Positions 9,547 to 18,920 of a stretch of 64,000 bases of DNA are shown here, one piece after another (positions within the stretch are counted from its first letter, which is position 1; each line of letters starts with the position of its first letter). Source of the stretch: Faeciplasma sp045660445 (lineage in GTDB: Bacteria; Bacillota; Clostridia; Oscillospirales; Ruminococcaceae); the NCBI GenBank assembly GCA_045660445.1, contig JAZRDR010000010.1, positions 242,518-306,517 on the forward strand, given 5' to 3'. Under the pieces are notes generated by a model that was given only the letters and a program-made list of their open reading frames with translations, was not told the origin of the DNA and made no database searches. The translations under genes were made by a program, and so were the position numbers.

Positions 9547-10530
9547 TTAATGTATTTTTACGATCTTTTCGATCTGGTGAATGTCTGATTTTATTGAAAT
9601 GCTAATTCCTTTTTGTTTGAAATATTCGATATTGGAACGTTTTTGGCCGAGAGCCTTTGAAAGATCACAAGGCGCAACTGTAAAGGTCGCTTCCTTGTCG
9701 CATCCTATCAACTTGTCCATCAATCGTCTGAAACGGATCGACTCGCAAAGCTCACGCAAGGCGGGATGATAAAGTCCGCCAAGCATATCAGCTTCAACGA
9801 TTTCACTTGCGTGAAGCCCAAGCTTAATGACGTTTATCTTTGCATTTTCGAACATATCGAGCATATCTGCACATATCTCAACTGCTTGATCAAGTGAATA
9901 AGGGATATATTCGCCCGAATTATACAGTTTGCCAAGCTTTGTTTTATCAAGGATAACAACCGGATATATGCGAACCTCGTCGGGAGAAAGAGCGATTATT
10001 TCGCTTGCAGTTTGTTTATCAAGCTCGGGAGTTGAGCCATATAGGCCCACCATAAGCTGAAGCCCAAGTGTAAAGCCATATTGCTTTACAAGATTTGCCG
10101 CATTAACAATATCCTCACGGGTATGCCCTCGGTCATTCAGCTCAAGCACTAAGTCGTTCATTGACTGCGCGCCAAGCTCGATCGAAGTGACACCATATGA
10201 CTTTAAAACAGCAAGTATCTCTTCATCAATGCAATCGGGGCGAGTTGAAATGCGGATTCCTTTAAAGCCACGTTTGACATACTCGTATGCCGCATTTAAA
10301 AGCTCGAACATATACGTGCGGTCAATAGCAGTAAAGCTTCCGCCGAAAAAGGCAATTTCAGTATTCTTGATATCTATTCCGCTTGCAAGTGCCTGCTCGC
10401 AGGCGGATATTACATCTTCTGCGTGAGGGACTGTTTGCGAACCCGTTATAGCGTGTTGGTTGCAAAAGCTGCACATATTCGGGCATCCTATATGTGGAAC
10501 GAATATCGAGATGTTAGAGTGCTTACTCAT
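9547..10530 (-). CDS. Radical SAM protein, ELP3-like
   Basis: 327-residue radical SAM enzyme. The iron-sulfur cluster motif is VPHIGCPNMCSFCNQ, with Cys at residues 16, 20 and 23, the CxxxCxxC arrangement; then a glycine-rich AFFGGSFTA strand (SAM contact), STRPDCID, SIELGAQSMND and LQLMVGLYG, the block order seen in elongator-3-like radical SAM proteins. It lacks an evident acetyltransferase domain, so it is not a full Elp3. In many Clostridia such a gene sits between rnc and smc as here; its first bases overlap the rnc stop by 8. Exact substrate is unknown; a tRNA-related role is only a guess from the family. Confidence 0.85.
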   Translation of the reverse strand: MSKHSNISIFVPHIGCPNMCSFCNQHAITGSQTVPHAEDVISACEQALASGIDIKNTEIAFFGGSFTAIDRTYMFELLNAAYEYVKRGFKGIRISTRPDCIDEEILAVLKSYGVTSIELGAQSMNDLVLELNDRGHTREDIVNAANLVKQYGFTLGLQLMVGLYGSTPELDKQTASEIIALSPDEVRIYPVVILDKTKLGKLYNSGEYIPYSLDQAVEICADMLDMFENAKINVIKLGLHASEIVEADMLGGLYHPALRELCESIRFRRLMDKLIGCDKEATFTVAPCDLSKALGQKRSNIEYFKQKGISISIKSDIHQIEKIVKIH

Positions 10531-11218
10531 CTTTTAAGCAGCCCATAAGCTTAAGGGCTTCTTTTGCTGCAAGCTGTTCGGCCTGCTTTTTGCTTTTTGC
10601 AGTTCCTTCACCTATAACGTTAGAATTAAGTCTTACCTGAACGGTGAAGGACTTATTGTGATCGGGACCCGATTCGCTTACAAGGAAATATTCAACCTTC
10701 TCTTCAGGATTCTTTTGAATGATCTCCTGCAAAATGGTCTTATAGTCGTCATATGCTTTGGCAACAGCGCTCTTAACATCTCTTGGAAGGAATCTTAAGA
10801 TATGCTTTCTTGCGGCATCAAGTCCGCCATCAAGATAAATTGCGGCAATAACAGCCTCGAATGCATCGGCAATTATCGAGGGGCGTTCGTGTCCGCCTGT
10901 TGCTTCTTCACCCTTGCCAAGCATGATATATGAGCCAAGATTTATTGTATTTGCAAAAGAATGAAGTGTCTTTTCGCAAACAAGGGTTGCACGGGTTTTG
11001 GTAAGCTCGCCCTCGGGAAGGTCACGATAATTCTCGAAAAGATAATCGGAAACAACTATCGAAAGGACAGAGTCGCCCAAAAATTCGAGTCGCTCGTTCG
11101 ACTGACGCTTTTCTTTTGATTCATTTGCAAAGGACGAGTGCGACAAAGCCTCGAACAAAAGGGCTTCGTTTTTAAACTCGTATCCAATAATTTGTTGAAA
11201 CTGTTTCAGTTTATCCAC
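10523..11218 (-). CDS. rnc: Ribonuclease III
   Basis: Double-strand-specific endoribonuclease that processes rRNA precursors and structured mRNAs. 231 residues, normal. Catalytic domain signature NERLEFLGDSVL at 41-52 with the metal-binding Glu/Asp; later DAFEAVIAAIYLDGG carries the second acidic cluster. A C-terminal dsRNA-binding domain runs from about 155 to 225 (YKTILQEIIQ...GEGTAKSKKQAEQLAAKEAL). It follows plsX by 5 bases and precedes the radical SAM gene with an 8-base overlap. No acpP lies between plsX and rnc, unlike many Bacillota. Confidence 0.97.
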   Translation of the reverse strand: MDKLKQFQQIIGYEFKNEALLFEALSHSSFANESKEKRQSNERLEFLGDSVLSIVVSDYLFENYRDLPEGELTKTRATLVCEKTLHSFANTINLGSYIMLGKGEEATGGHERPSIIADAFEAVIAAIYLDGGLDAARKHILRFLPRDVKSAVAKAYDDYKTILQEIIQKNPEEKVEYFLVSESGPDHNKSFTVQVRLNSNVIGEGTAKSKKQAEQLAAKEALKLMGCLKDE

Positions 11219-11223
11219 AGCAA

Positions 11224-12237
11224 TTACTCCTTTGTTGCTGCCAAGGCTTTAACAGATTCCAAAGCCTCGGAAAACTCGTCGATAACGTTGGTTTCATAGA
11301 ATGTTTTTGCTTGTCTTATAGCATTATAGAATGCCCAAGCATCGCTTGAACCGTGAGCCTTGAATACGGGCTTGGCCGCACCCAAAAGCGGTGCTCCGCC
11401 GTATTCCTTATAATCCATCTTCTTTTTGAATGCATTTACGTTTTTAATAACGAAGAGTGCACCGATTTTGGAAAGAAGACCTGTTTTGAAAATTCTCTTT
11501 AAAGAGACACCCATAAACTTGCCCATGCCTTCATAGGTCTTTAAGAGGATGTTTCCGGTAAAGCCGTCGGTAACAACAACGTCAGCATCACCCAAAGGAA
11601 CCTGTCTGCCTTCGATGTTTCCAACAAAGTTGATAGGAGCTTCGCTTAAAAGCTTATATGCTTCGATATCAACTTCCCTTCCCTTTGTTTCCTCGGTTCC
11701 GATGTTTGCAAGAGCAACTCTGGGGTTATTAACACCCATAAGCTTGTTCATATATGCCGAGCCCATCAAACCGAACTGCAAGAGCATATCTGAACGGCAT
11801 TCGGCATTTGCTCCAACGTCAAGAAGCATAACGGGATCTTCAGTTGTGGGAACGACTGTTGCAAGGGCAACACGCTTGATTCCCTTTAATCTTTTAACGA
11901 TGAACGTAGCTCCCACTACAAGTGCTCCTGTTGAGCCTGCGGAAACGAAAGCTTCACCCTCGCCGTCCTTTAAAAGCTTTAATCCGACAGCCATAGAAGA
12001 ATCAGCATATTGCTTCAAAATCAAGGTAGGATCGCAGCAAACGTCGATAACACTGTCGGCATGGTGAACAGACAAAGAGGAAATGTCGATATTGTTTTCT
12101 TTTGCGCAAGCGGCTATCTTTTCACTATCGCCGACAACGGTTATATCAACACCAAGCTTTTCGTGCGCCAAAACTGCACCCTTTAATACATCTAACGGAG
12201 CATTATCCCCTCCGAAACCGTCAACTATGATTCTCAT
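11224..12237 (-). CDS. plsX: Phosphate acyltransferase PlsX
   Basis: PlsX converts acyl-ACP to acyl-phosphate, the acyl donor for PlsY in the first step of phospholipid synthesis, acting peripherally at the membrane. 337 residues. Motifs: VDGFGGDNAPLDVLKGA at the N-terminus, SAGSTGALV in the middle, DVGANAECR and VVTDGFTGNILLKTYEG further on. The last four bases of trmFO overlap its start (ATGA arrangement), and rnc follows 5 bases later. fapR and fabD, frequent partners elsewhere, are absent here. Confidence 0.96.
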   Translation of the reverse strand: MRIIVDGFGGDNAPLDVLKGAVLAHEKLGVDITVVGDSEKIAACAKENNIDISSLSVHHADSVIDVCCDPTLILKQYADSSMAVGLKLLKDGEGEAFVSAGSTGALVVGATFIVKRLKGIKRVALATVVPTTEDPVMLLDVGANAECRSDMLLQFGLMGSAYMNKLMGVNNPRVALANIGTEETKGREVDIEAYKLLSEAPINFVGNIEGRQVPLGDADVVVTDGFTGNILLKTYEGMGKFMGVSLKRIFKTGLLSKIGALFVIKNVNAFKKKMDYKEYGGAPLLGAAKPVFKAHGSSDAWAFYNAIRQAKTFYETNVIDEFSEALESVKALAATKE

Positions 12238-13556
12238 ATATCATTCTCCTCGTTTAAAGCTTTGTCGAACGACGCAAGAGCACGCTCGGCAAGATGTGCA
12301 TATTTTTCCTGCTTATTTTTGATTCTTACGGGCAGTTCGGGAAGGATCCCCATGTTTGAACCCATTGGCTGGAAGTCGTGATCAGATCCAACCTCAACAT
12401 AATTGGCAAGGGCACCAAGCATTGTATCAACAGGTAATGTGATCTCGCTTTTGCCCAAAAGTCTGCGTGCAAGGGACATTCCGGCATAAATTCCGCTTGC
12501 TGCGGATTCGATATAGCCCTCGACACCTGTCATCTGTCCTGCAAAATATATTCTCGAATCGGGCTTAAAGCAAAAATGCTTATCCAAAACCTTTGGCGAA
12601 TTCAAGTATGTATTTCGGTGCATGACGCCGTATCTAACAAATTCGGCATTCGCAAGTCCTGTTATGAGTGAGAATACACGCTTTTGTTCACCAAATTTAA
12701 GGTTAGTCTGGAAGCCGACAAGATTGTAAAGTGTACCGTCGTTATTTTCCTTTCGAAGCTGAACAACAGCATAAGGACGGTTACCTGTTCGTGGGTCTGT
12801 AAGTCCAACCGGCTTAAGAGGGCCAAAACGCATCGTATCCTCGCCGCGTTTAGCTAAAACCTCGATAGGCATACAGCCTTCATAAACCTTGAAATCCTTG
12901 TGGCCTTCGTGCTCGAAGTCGTGCAAGGGTGCAGATTCGGCGTTCAAAAGCTCGTTATAAAACGCAAGATATTCTTCTTTGTTCATTGGGCAGTTGAGAT
13001 AGTCAGGCTCTCCTCTGCCGTAACGCGAAGCCTCGAAAACCAAAGATCTATCTAAACTTTCGGCGGTAACTATCGGCGCGGCAGCATCGTGGAAGTATAA
13101 ATAATCTTCTCCGATAAGCTTGCCTATGCTTTTTGAAAGAGCATCACTTGTTAAGGGGCCTGTTGCTATTATAACATATCCATCGGGAATTTCGGTTACT
13201 TCTTCGGAAATAACCGTGATATTAGGATGAGAGTTTATTTTATCTGTGATAAAATCCGAAAACTGCTCGCGGTTAACAGCCAAAGCTCCGCCTGCAGAGA
13301 CCTTTGAAGCCTGGGCAGCAAGCATAGTAAGTGAACCCAAGCGACGCATTTCCTCTTTCAAAAGGCCTGCTGCAGATTCAACACGTTCTGCTTTCAATGA
13401 ATTAGAACAGACAAGCTCGGCTAGTCCTGAATATTTATGTGCAGGAGTGTATTTTGTGGGCTTCATTTCATAAAGCTCGACATTTATTCCTGCATTTGCG
13501 AGCTGCCAGGCCGCTTCACAGCCGGCAAGACCCGCACCAATAACTTTAACGGTCAT
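12234..13556 (-). CDS. trmFO: Methylenetetrahydrofolate--tRNA-(uracil-5-)-methyltransferase TrmFO
   Basis: Folate- and FAD-dependent enzyme that makes m5U54 (ribothymidine) in the T-loop of tRNAs, the Gram-positive alternative to SAM-dependent TrmA. 440 residues. N-terminal dinucleotide-binding motif VIGAGLAGCEAAWQLA (residues 4-19), VCSNSLKAE, and the C-terminal FAGQMTGVEGYIESAASG FAD-contact block. It follows topA by 12 bases, the common topA-trmFO order of Bacillota, and is coupled to plsX through a 4-base overlap. Confidence 0.97.
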   Translation of the reverse strand: MTVKVIGAGLAGCEAAWQLANAGINVELYEMKPTKYTPAHKYSGLAELVCSNSLKAERVESAAGLLKEEMRRLGSLTMLAAQASKVSAGGALAVNREQFSDFITDKINSHPNITVISEEVTEIPDGYVIIATGPLTSDALSKSIGKLIGEDYLYFHDAAAPIVTAESLDRSLVFEASRYGRGEPDYLNCPMNKEEYLAFYNELLNAESAPLHDFEHEGHKDFKVYEGCMPIEVLAKRGEDTMRFGPLKPVGLTDPRTGNRPYAVVQLRKENNDGTLYNLVGFQTNLKFGEQKRVFSLITGLANAEFVRYGVMHRNTYLNSPKVLDKHFCFKPDSRIYFAGQMTGVEGYIESAASGIYAGMSLARRLLGKSEITLPVDTMLGALANYVEVGSDHDFQPMGSNMGILPELPVRIKNKQEKYAHLAERALASFDKALNEENDI

Positions 13557-13568
13557 TTTATGATTCCT

Positions 13569-15644
13569 TTATATTAACTCTTTTTCATATCCGCAACCCT
13601 GCTTGTGACAAACGAGCTTGCCCTTTGTTCCACCCTTTCTGAAAAGGCTGGAGGAGCAGTTGGGACAAACCTCTGAAGTAGGAATATCCCACGTCATGAA
13701 TTTGCAGTTGGGATTATCCTCGCATCCGAAATATTTCTTGCCCTTTTGAGTTTTCTTTTGCAAAACTTTCTTTCCGCAGAAGGGACATTTTCCGGGAGTT
13801 TCGGTTACAAGGCGGCGAGTGTTTGTACACTGAGGGAAACCTGAGCAAGCAAGGAATTTTCCGAATTTGCCAAGCTTTATAACCATCGGCTTGCCGCAAA
13901 GCTCGCAAATCTGATCGGTTGCTTCGTCGGGTATCTTTACACGCTTTCCTTCTAAATTAACCTCGGCCTCACTTAAAGAATTAGAGAATCTGGAATAGAA
14001 CTTTCCAAGCATTTTGCGCCAATCGAGTGATCCCATTTCGACTTTGTCAAGCGAGGTTTCCATATCTGCAGTGAACTTAAGGTCAACGATCTCATTGAAA
14101 TGATTCTTCATAAGATCAGTTGTAACCTCGCCCAAGGTGGTGGGCTTGAACTGTCTGCCATCACGCTCGACATATGAACGCTGAAGGATTGTGGTTATTG
14201 TAGTCGCATAGGTTGAGGGACGGGCAATGCCATATTCCTTGAAAGCCTTGATAAGCGAGGCTTCGTTATATCTTGCTGGGGGCTGAGTGAAGTGCTGAAG
14301 TCCGTCAAGACTCTTAAGCTTTAAGATATCGCCCTTCGAGAGTTCGGGAAGAGCATTGTTTTCCTCGTTATCATCCTTAGGCTCTTCATAAAGCGCTGTA
14401 AAGCCATCGAACTTTACACTAAATCCACTTGCTTTGAATACACATCCGTTAGCTTCGATCGAAGCATTGGTTGTATTCAAGATGCAATCTGCCATCTGAG
14501 AAGCGATGAATCGAGACCAAATGAGCTTGTAAAGCTTATATTGATCGGGAGTGAGCGAGGATTTTGCCTTTTCAGGAGTAAGCTCGGGCATAGTGGGACG
14601 GATAGCTTCGTGAGCATCCTGAATGTTATCCTTAGACTTATATACCTTGGGCTTTTCAGGCAAATATTCGTCTCCGTAATTAGTCAAGATGAACTCTGAT
14701 GCAGCTGCACGTGCTTCATCGGAAATTCTTAAAGAGTCGGTACGCATATAGGTAATAAGGCCGACTGCACCCATCCCCTCGACATCGATACCTTCATAAA
14801 GCTCCTGAGCGACACTCATAGTGCGGCGGGACTGGAAGCCAAGACGGGATGAAGCATCCTGCAAAAGGGTTGAGGTTGAGAAAGGTGCTGCAGGCGACTT
14901 TGTGCGCTTACCCTTACGAACAGTTGAAACTGTGAACTCTGCGCCGTCAAGACGGGAAAGAACTTCGTCAGTTTCTTCCTTGGTTTTAAGCTCGGCAGTT
15001 TTGCCATCGACAGTTGAAAGCTTTGCGCTGAACGCTTTTCTTGAACCATTAGCCAAGAACTTTGCAACGACAGACCAATATTCAACGGGAACGAAGCTTT
15101 TTATCTCCTCTTCCCTGTCGACGATCATGCGAACAGCAGCAGACTGTACTCTGCCTGCAGAAAGCCCTCTGCGGACCTTCTTCCACAAAAACGGAGAGAG
15201 CTTATAGCCAACGATTCGGTCTAAGATTCTTCTTGTTTGCTGGGCGTTAACGATATTCATGTCGATGGTACGCGGATTTGCAATACCCGCTTTAACGCCT
15301 GTTTTGGTTATCTCGTTAAATGTAACGCGGTTTTTGTCGTTTATATCAAATCCGAGCATATTTGCTAAATGCCACGAAATTGCTTCGCCTTCGCGGTCAG
15401 GGTCGGTCGCGAAGTATACATGCTCGGCCTTTTTTGCAAGCTTTTTAATATCCTTTATAACGGTTTCCTTGCCCTTGATATCTACATAAGTAGGCTCAAA
15501 GCCGTTTTCGATATCAACTCCCAAACGGGACTTGGGAAGGTCACGGATATGACCCACGCAGGCTACGACGTTATAGTCGCTGCCAAGGGTTCTTTTAATT
15601 GTGTGGATCTTTGTTGGAGACTCCACAATGATAAGATCTGACAT
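13569..15644 (-). CDS. topA: DNA topoisomerase I
   Basis: Type IA topoisomerase that relaxes negative supercoils. 691 residues. TOPRIM domain at the N-terminus: LIIVESPTKIHTI (catalytic Glu) and FATDPDREGEAISWHL (DxDxE). The active-site Tyr is in GLITYMRTDSLRIS, around residue 295. The C-terminus has three zinc-ribbon modules with cysteine pairs CELC/FPQC, CPFC/NPNC and CPNC/KQGC, about residues 585-685. dprA lies directly upstream with a 21-base gap, the dprA-topA-trmFO order known from Bacilli and Clostridia. Confidence 0.97.
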   Translation of the reverse strand: MSDLIIVESPTKIHTIKRTLGSDYNVVACVGHIRDLPKSRLGVDIENGFEPTYVDIKGKETVIKDIKKLAKKAEHVYFATDPDREGEAISWHLANMLGFDINDKNRVTFNEITKTGVKAGIANPRTIDMNIVNAQQTRRILDRIVGYKLSPFLWKKVRRGLSAGRVQSAAVRMIVDREEEIKSFVPVEYWSVVAKFLANGSRKAFSAKLSTVDGKTAELKTKEETDEVLSRLDGAEFTVSTVRKGKRTKSPAAPFSTSTLLQDASSRLGFQSRRTMSVAQELYEGIDVEGMGAVGLITYMRTDSLRISDEARAAASEFILTNYGDEYLPEKPKVYKSKDNIQDAHEAIRPTMPELTPEKAKSSLTPDQYKLYKLIWSRFIASQMADCILNTTNASIEANGCVFKASGFSVKFDGFTALYEEPKDDNEENNALPELSKGDILKLKSLDGLQHFTQPPARYNEASLIKAFKEYGIARPSTYATTITTILQRSYVERDGRQFKPTTLGEVTTDLMKNHFNEIVDLKFTADMETSLDKVEMGSLDWRKMLGKFYSRFSNSLSEAEVNLEGKRVKIPDEATDQICELCGKPMVIKLGKFGKFLACSGFPQCTNTRRLVTETPGKCPFCGKKVLQKKTQKGKKYFGCEDNPNCKFMTWDIPTSEVCPNCSSSLFRKGGTKGKLVCHKQGCGYEKELI

Positions 15645-15665
15645 TAATCTGATTCCTCACAATAA

Positions 15666-16865
15666 TTATATAGAAAATCTATTTCCCGGAAGTGAACGGA
15701 TGTGACCGTCGAGCTCGAGATCGGTTAGTAACATTTCCAAATCGGTTATGTCGATTTCTAAAACATCGGCAAGCTCGTCTATCAGCACAGCGCCGTTATC
15801 TGCCAGGTATTCGCACACTCTTAAGCTGTCACCTTCAAGCCCCTCGGGAAGAGTGCGCTTTTGCGGCTTGGGTGGTTCTTCTTTCTTTGGCTTTTCAGCA
15901 GGATTTTTCTTTGCCGATTTATTCTCGGGCTCTGTTAAAAGACCGCTGACACGGTGCTTTAATACGTCCGCCTCGGGATTCAGCTTATGTGCATATATGC
16001 TGTAATATTCATTCAAAACGTCTTTTGCATCAAAAACGGGTATCGCACCGTCGCGGATCAGGCTGATAACGCCTGCATAATCATCGTTATATAGCTCGTG
16101 CGGTGGGATGCAGAATATATCTCTTCCCTGCGAGAGCGCAAATGATGCCGTACTTAAAGTTCCGCTCTTTCTTCCTGCCTGCAACACAAGCGTGCCCAAA
16201 CCGATTCCCGAAAGAATTCGGTTGCGGTTGTGGAAGTTTATAGTTGAAGCTTTTTCGCCGGGGAAATATTCGCTGATAATTGCTCCGTGCTCTGCTATCA
16301 CACGTTTTGCTTTTGCATTTTCCTTGGGATAGTCATGTAAAATTCCGCAAGGAAGAACTGCTATCGTTTTTCCTCCGGCTTTCATTGCAGATCTGTGTGC
16401 AACACTATCTAAGCCAACAGTAAATCCGCTTGCAATCGTTACTCCTGCATGAGCAAGCTCTCCACAGATTTTAGAAGTAACAGAAATGGAATATTCACTT
16501 GGCTTTTTCGTTCCGATCGCAGTTATGACGATGGTGTTATCCAAATCTGTTATATCGCCCATGACAAACAAAACTGAAGGCGGATTATAAATCTCGCGCA
16601 AGCGGTTTGGAAAATGCTCGTCATCAAACGAATATATCTTTATCTCTTTTTCGTCACAATAGTCAATTATCTTTTGTGCCTGCTCAATTGTGGCAGAAGA
16701 CACTTTTTCTTTATCCTGCGGAGTGACAAAGGAAAGATTCCCAGAAGAGATCTTATCATATGCGGTTTTGACGCTGTCATAATGAGACAACAAATTCCAC
16801 TTTCTTGGGTTGGCCGGGCCAAATGCCAAGGTAAGCCACATCCAATATACAAGCTCGGAACGCAT
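15666..16865 (-). CDS. dprA: DNA-processing protein DprA
   Basis: DprA binds incoming single-stranded DNA and loads RecA during natural transformation; it is also common in bacteria never shown to be competent. 399 residues: an N-terminal SAM-like helical region, an extended Rossmann domain with VTIASGFTVGLDSVAHRSA, KTIAVLPCG and LGTLVLQAGRKSGTL, then a Lys/Pro-rich linker at about 305-335 and a C-terminal winged-helix domain ending LELDGHIRSLPGNRFSI. The comFC gene at 27884-28555 is the only other competence-type gene in the window. Confidence 0.94.
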   Translation of the reverse strand: MRSELVYWMWLTLAFGPANPRKWNLLSHYDSVKTAYDKISSGNLSFVTPQDKEKVSSATIEQAQKIIDYCDEKEIKIYSFDDEHFPNRLREIYNPPSVLFVMGDITDLDNTIVITAIGTKKPSEYSISVTSKICGELAHAGVTIASGFTVGLDSVAHRSAMKAGGKTIAVLPCGILHDYPKENAKAKRVIAEHGAIISEYFPGEKASTINFHNRNRILSGIGLGTLVLQAGRKSGTLSTASFALSQGRDIFCIPPHELYNDDYAGVISLIRDGAIPVFDAKDVLNEYYSIYAHKLNPEADVLKHRVSGLLTEPENKSAKKNPAEKPKKEEPPKPQKRTLPEGLEGDSLRVCEYLADNGAVLIDELADVLEIDITDLEMLLTDLELDGHIRSLPGNRFSI

Positions 16866-16889
16866 GATAAAACCTCCTTATTATAAGTT

Positions 16890-17678
16890 TTACTTTGTCA
16901 TCTCCCAAAGGATGATGCCTGCAGCCATTGCAGCATTGAGCGAGTTTATGTTACCGCTCATTTTAATGGTTATGCGATCGTCGCACATAAGTGCTTCTTC
17001 GCGAGTTAAGCCGTTACCTTCATTTCCGATGACAACAGCACAGTTTTTTGGAAAATCAAATCCGCGGACGCTTTTGGCATCTGTGTCTATAACGCTGGCA
17101 TAGGTTTTTATGCCGTTATTTTTTAAAGTTGAGACAGTCTCGGAATATGACAAATCATCGCACACCGCAAGTCTGAAAAGAGAACCCATGGTTGAGCGAA
17201 CGATCTTTGGATTATATATATCGCAAGAATTGCCGCACAGGAAAACACCGTCGATTCCGACAGCATCGGCAACACGCAGGATAGTCCCAACATTTCCGGG
17301 ATCCTGCACGCAATTTAGAATTAAAAATTTTCCGCCATTATTTATTTTATCCGAGTCAAGAGTTTTGTCAAGCCTTTTAGCAATTGCAAACACGCCCTGA
17401 GAGCCTTTTGTGTCGCTTAATCTTGCGGCAATATCGGGAGTTACTGTATAAAGTCTTTCCCCTATTCTATCCGACAAAAGCGATGCAGTGTCGCTGTATT
17501 TTTCAAGAGCTTCTTCGGTTATAAATGCAGCTTCTATCGTGACGTTTTCTTTAACGGCGTCGACAACGATTCGTGAGCCTTCTAATACAAAAAGTCTCTG
17601 TTCGGTTCTTGCTTTTTTAAGGTCGCGAAGCTTGATATATTGCTTTATAAGCGGATTTTCTTTACTTGATAAAAGCAT
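16890..17678 (-). CDS. SpoU/TrmH-family RNA 2'-O-methyltransferase (YsgA-like)
   Basis: 262-residue SPOUT-fold methyltransferase. N-terminal substrate-binding domain: LSSKENPLIKQYIKLRDLKKAR followed by FVLEGSRIVVDA. Catalytic domain motifs: NCVQDPGNVGTILRVADAVG (motif 1, with the NxGxxxR core), VIGNEGNGL (motif 2) and IKMSGNINSLNAAMAAGIIL (motif 3, the knot). It probably 2-O-methylates 23S rRNA or a tRNA; the precise site cannot be read from sequence. Position next to rplT matches ysgA-like genes of Bacillota. A terminator after rplT separates it from infC-rpmI-rplT; no clear promoter was seen in the 75-base gap, so read-through may feed it. Confidence 0.88.
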   Translation of the reverse strand: MLLSSKENPLIKQYIKLRDLKKARTEQRLFVLEGSRIVVDAVKENVTIEAAFITEEALEKYSDTASLLSDRIGERLYTVTPDIAARLSDTKGSQGVFAIAKRLDKTLDSDKINNGGKFLILNCVQDPGNVGTILRVADAVGIDGVFLCGNSCDIYNPKIVRSTMGSLFRLAVCDDLSYSETVSTLKNNGIKTYASVIDTDAKSVRGFDFPKNCAVVIGNEGNGLTREEALMCDDRITIKMSGNINSLNAAMAAGIILWEMTK

Positions 17679-17712
17679 AAGATCTCCTATTCAAATGATC
17701 TGAATTATGAAG

Positions 17713-17746
17713 AAAACACGCCCATAGTTAAATGAGCGTGTTTTAT
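17713..17746 (-). terminator. Rho-independent terminator after rplT
   Basis: On the minus strand AAAACACGC and GCGTGTTTT form a 9-bp stem around a 14-base loop, followed by a T-rich stretch. It sits 8 bases past the rplT stop and should end most infC-rpmI-rplT transcripts; partial read-through would supply the SpoU-dprA-topA run. Confidence 0.8.
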
Positions 17747-17753
17747 AAAATTC

Positions 17754-18110
17754 TTACTTAAGAGCTTCCTTAGCCTTTTCGCAGATTGCAGCAAAGCCTG
17801 CAGCATCGTTGATAGCGATTTCGGAAAGCATCTTTCTGTTAAGTGTGATTCCAGCTTTTTTAAGACCGTTCATAAGAGTGGAATAGTTCATTCCGTTGAT
17901 CTTAGCAGCAGCCGAGATTCTTGCGATCCAGAGCTGTCTGAATTCACGCTTCTTCTGCTTTCTTCCGATGTATGCATAGTTGCCGGACTTCATAACAGCC
18001 TGTTTAGCCATCTTGAAGTGCTTGCTCTTAGCGCCCCAGTAACCCTTTGCGAGCTTAAGAGTCTTATTTCTTCTCTTGCGAGTCATCATTGCTCCCTTAA
18101 CACGAGCCAT
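17754..18110 (-). CDS. rplT: 50S ribosomal protein L20
   Basis: bL20, an early 50S assembly protein and, in many bacteria, the translational or transcriptional autoregulator of its own operon. 118 residues, normal. Typical start MARVKGAMMTRKRRNKTLKLAKGY-type basic helix and LWIARISAAAKINGMNYS core. It is third in infC-rpmI-rplT. The attenuator-bearing leader at 18921-19080 is the probable target of L20 feedback. Confidence 0.98.
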   Translation of the reverse strand: MARVKGAMMTRKRRNKTLKLAKGYWGAKSKHFKMAKQAVMKSGNYAYIGRKQKKREFRQLWIARISAAAKINGMNYSTLMNGLKKAGITLNRKMLSEIAINDAAGFAAICEKAKEALK

Positions 18111-18167
18111 AATTCTTTACCTCCGTAATTAAATTCTTTTGTTTAATAAGTCCTTACAACCCGTGAT

Positions 18168-18371
18168 TTATTTGTAAGGGATGTTTGCTTTGATAGCGTC
18201 GATGTTTGCCTTGGATGCGTAAGCAGTTCCTCTTGCGAGTCTCTTAGCCTTGTGATCCTTGGAGATGAGACGGTGTCTCTTGTTAGCGTGCTGGAACTTA
18301 ACCTTGCCGGTACCTGTAAGGCTGAAACGCTTCTTGGTTCCGGAGTGAGTTTTTACCTTAATTTTTGCCAT
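18168..18371 (-). CDS. rpmI: 50S ribosomal protein L35
   Basis: bL35, a small basic 50S protein. 67 residues starting MAKIKVKTHSGTKKRFSLTG, with the conserved RHRLISKDHKAKRLA stretch. It lies between infC (18 bases upstream) and rplT (57 bases downstream), the universal order. Codon choice is of the highly expressed type. Confidence 0.98.
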   Translation of the reverse strand: MAKIKVKTHSGTKKRFSLTGTGKVKFQHANKRHRLISKDHKAKRLARGTAYASKANIDAIKANIPYK

Positions 18372-18389
18372 GATCTTTGTCCTCCTTAA

Positions 18390-18920
18390 TTATTTCTGTT
18401 TTGAGGTTTTGGGGGAAACGAACAGAACAATGTTTCTGCCCTCGATTTTACTGGGCTTGTCGAATACGCCATATTCAGCAATCATTTCCTTGAACTGTTC
18501 AAGGAGCTTATCGCTCAGTTCAGAATGAAGTGCCGCACCTTTGCGGAACTGAAGTCGGATGGAGACCTTAACCTTGTCCCCTGCCTTTAAGAACTTGATA
18601 GCCTGATTTGCTTTTGTGTTGAAGTCGTTGGTGTCGATCTTAGAGGTCATTCTGACTTCCTTAACATCAACAATCTTCTGATTCTTGCGGGCTTCTTTTT
18701 CCCTCTTGGTCTGCTCGAAGCAGTATTTACCGTAATCCATGATCTTGCACACCGGCGGGTTTGCTGTGGGCGCGATCTTAACGAGATCGAGTTCCTTGAA
18801 GATAGCGATATTAAGCGCTTCCTTAGAGGAAATGATTCCGAGCTGTGATCCGTCTGCGTCGATTACTCTAATCTGCTCGTCGCGGATTTCTTCATTGATC
18901 TGATGATCCATGTTGCTAAT
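18390..18920 (-). CDS. infC: Translation initiation factor IF-3, AUU start codon
   Basis: IF-3 keeps 30S subunits free and proofreads start-codon choice. The reading frame extends three codons above the ATG at 18911 to an ATT at 18920: ATT AGC AAC ATG, giving (M)SNMDHQINEEIRDEQ. GGAGG at 18930-18934 is 9 bases before the ATT but 18 bases before the ATG, so the ATT is the supported start. AUU starts on infC are known from E. coli and Bacillus and allow IF-3 to repress itself. The 176-residue product has the N-domain NEEIR motif, the linker, and the C-domain with KVSIRLQFRKG and IEGRNIVLFVSP. Confidence 0.95.
   Translation of the reverse strand: MSNMDHQINEEIRDEQIRVIDADGSQLGIISSKEALNIAIFKELDLVKIAPTANPPVCKIMDYGKYCFEQTKREKEARKNQKIVDVKEVRMTSKIDTNDFNTKANQAIKFLKAGDKVKVSIRLQFRKGAALHSELSDKLLEQFKEMIAEYGVFDKPSKIEGRNIVLFVSPKTSKQK

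Noticed and set aside
11549..12067. 172-codon plus-strand open frame
   Set aside because: Antisense to plsX, which carries intact family motifs; low-complexity Ser/Pro composition typical of a shadow frame.
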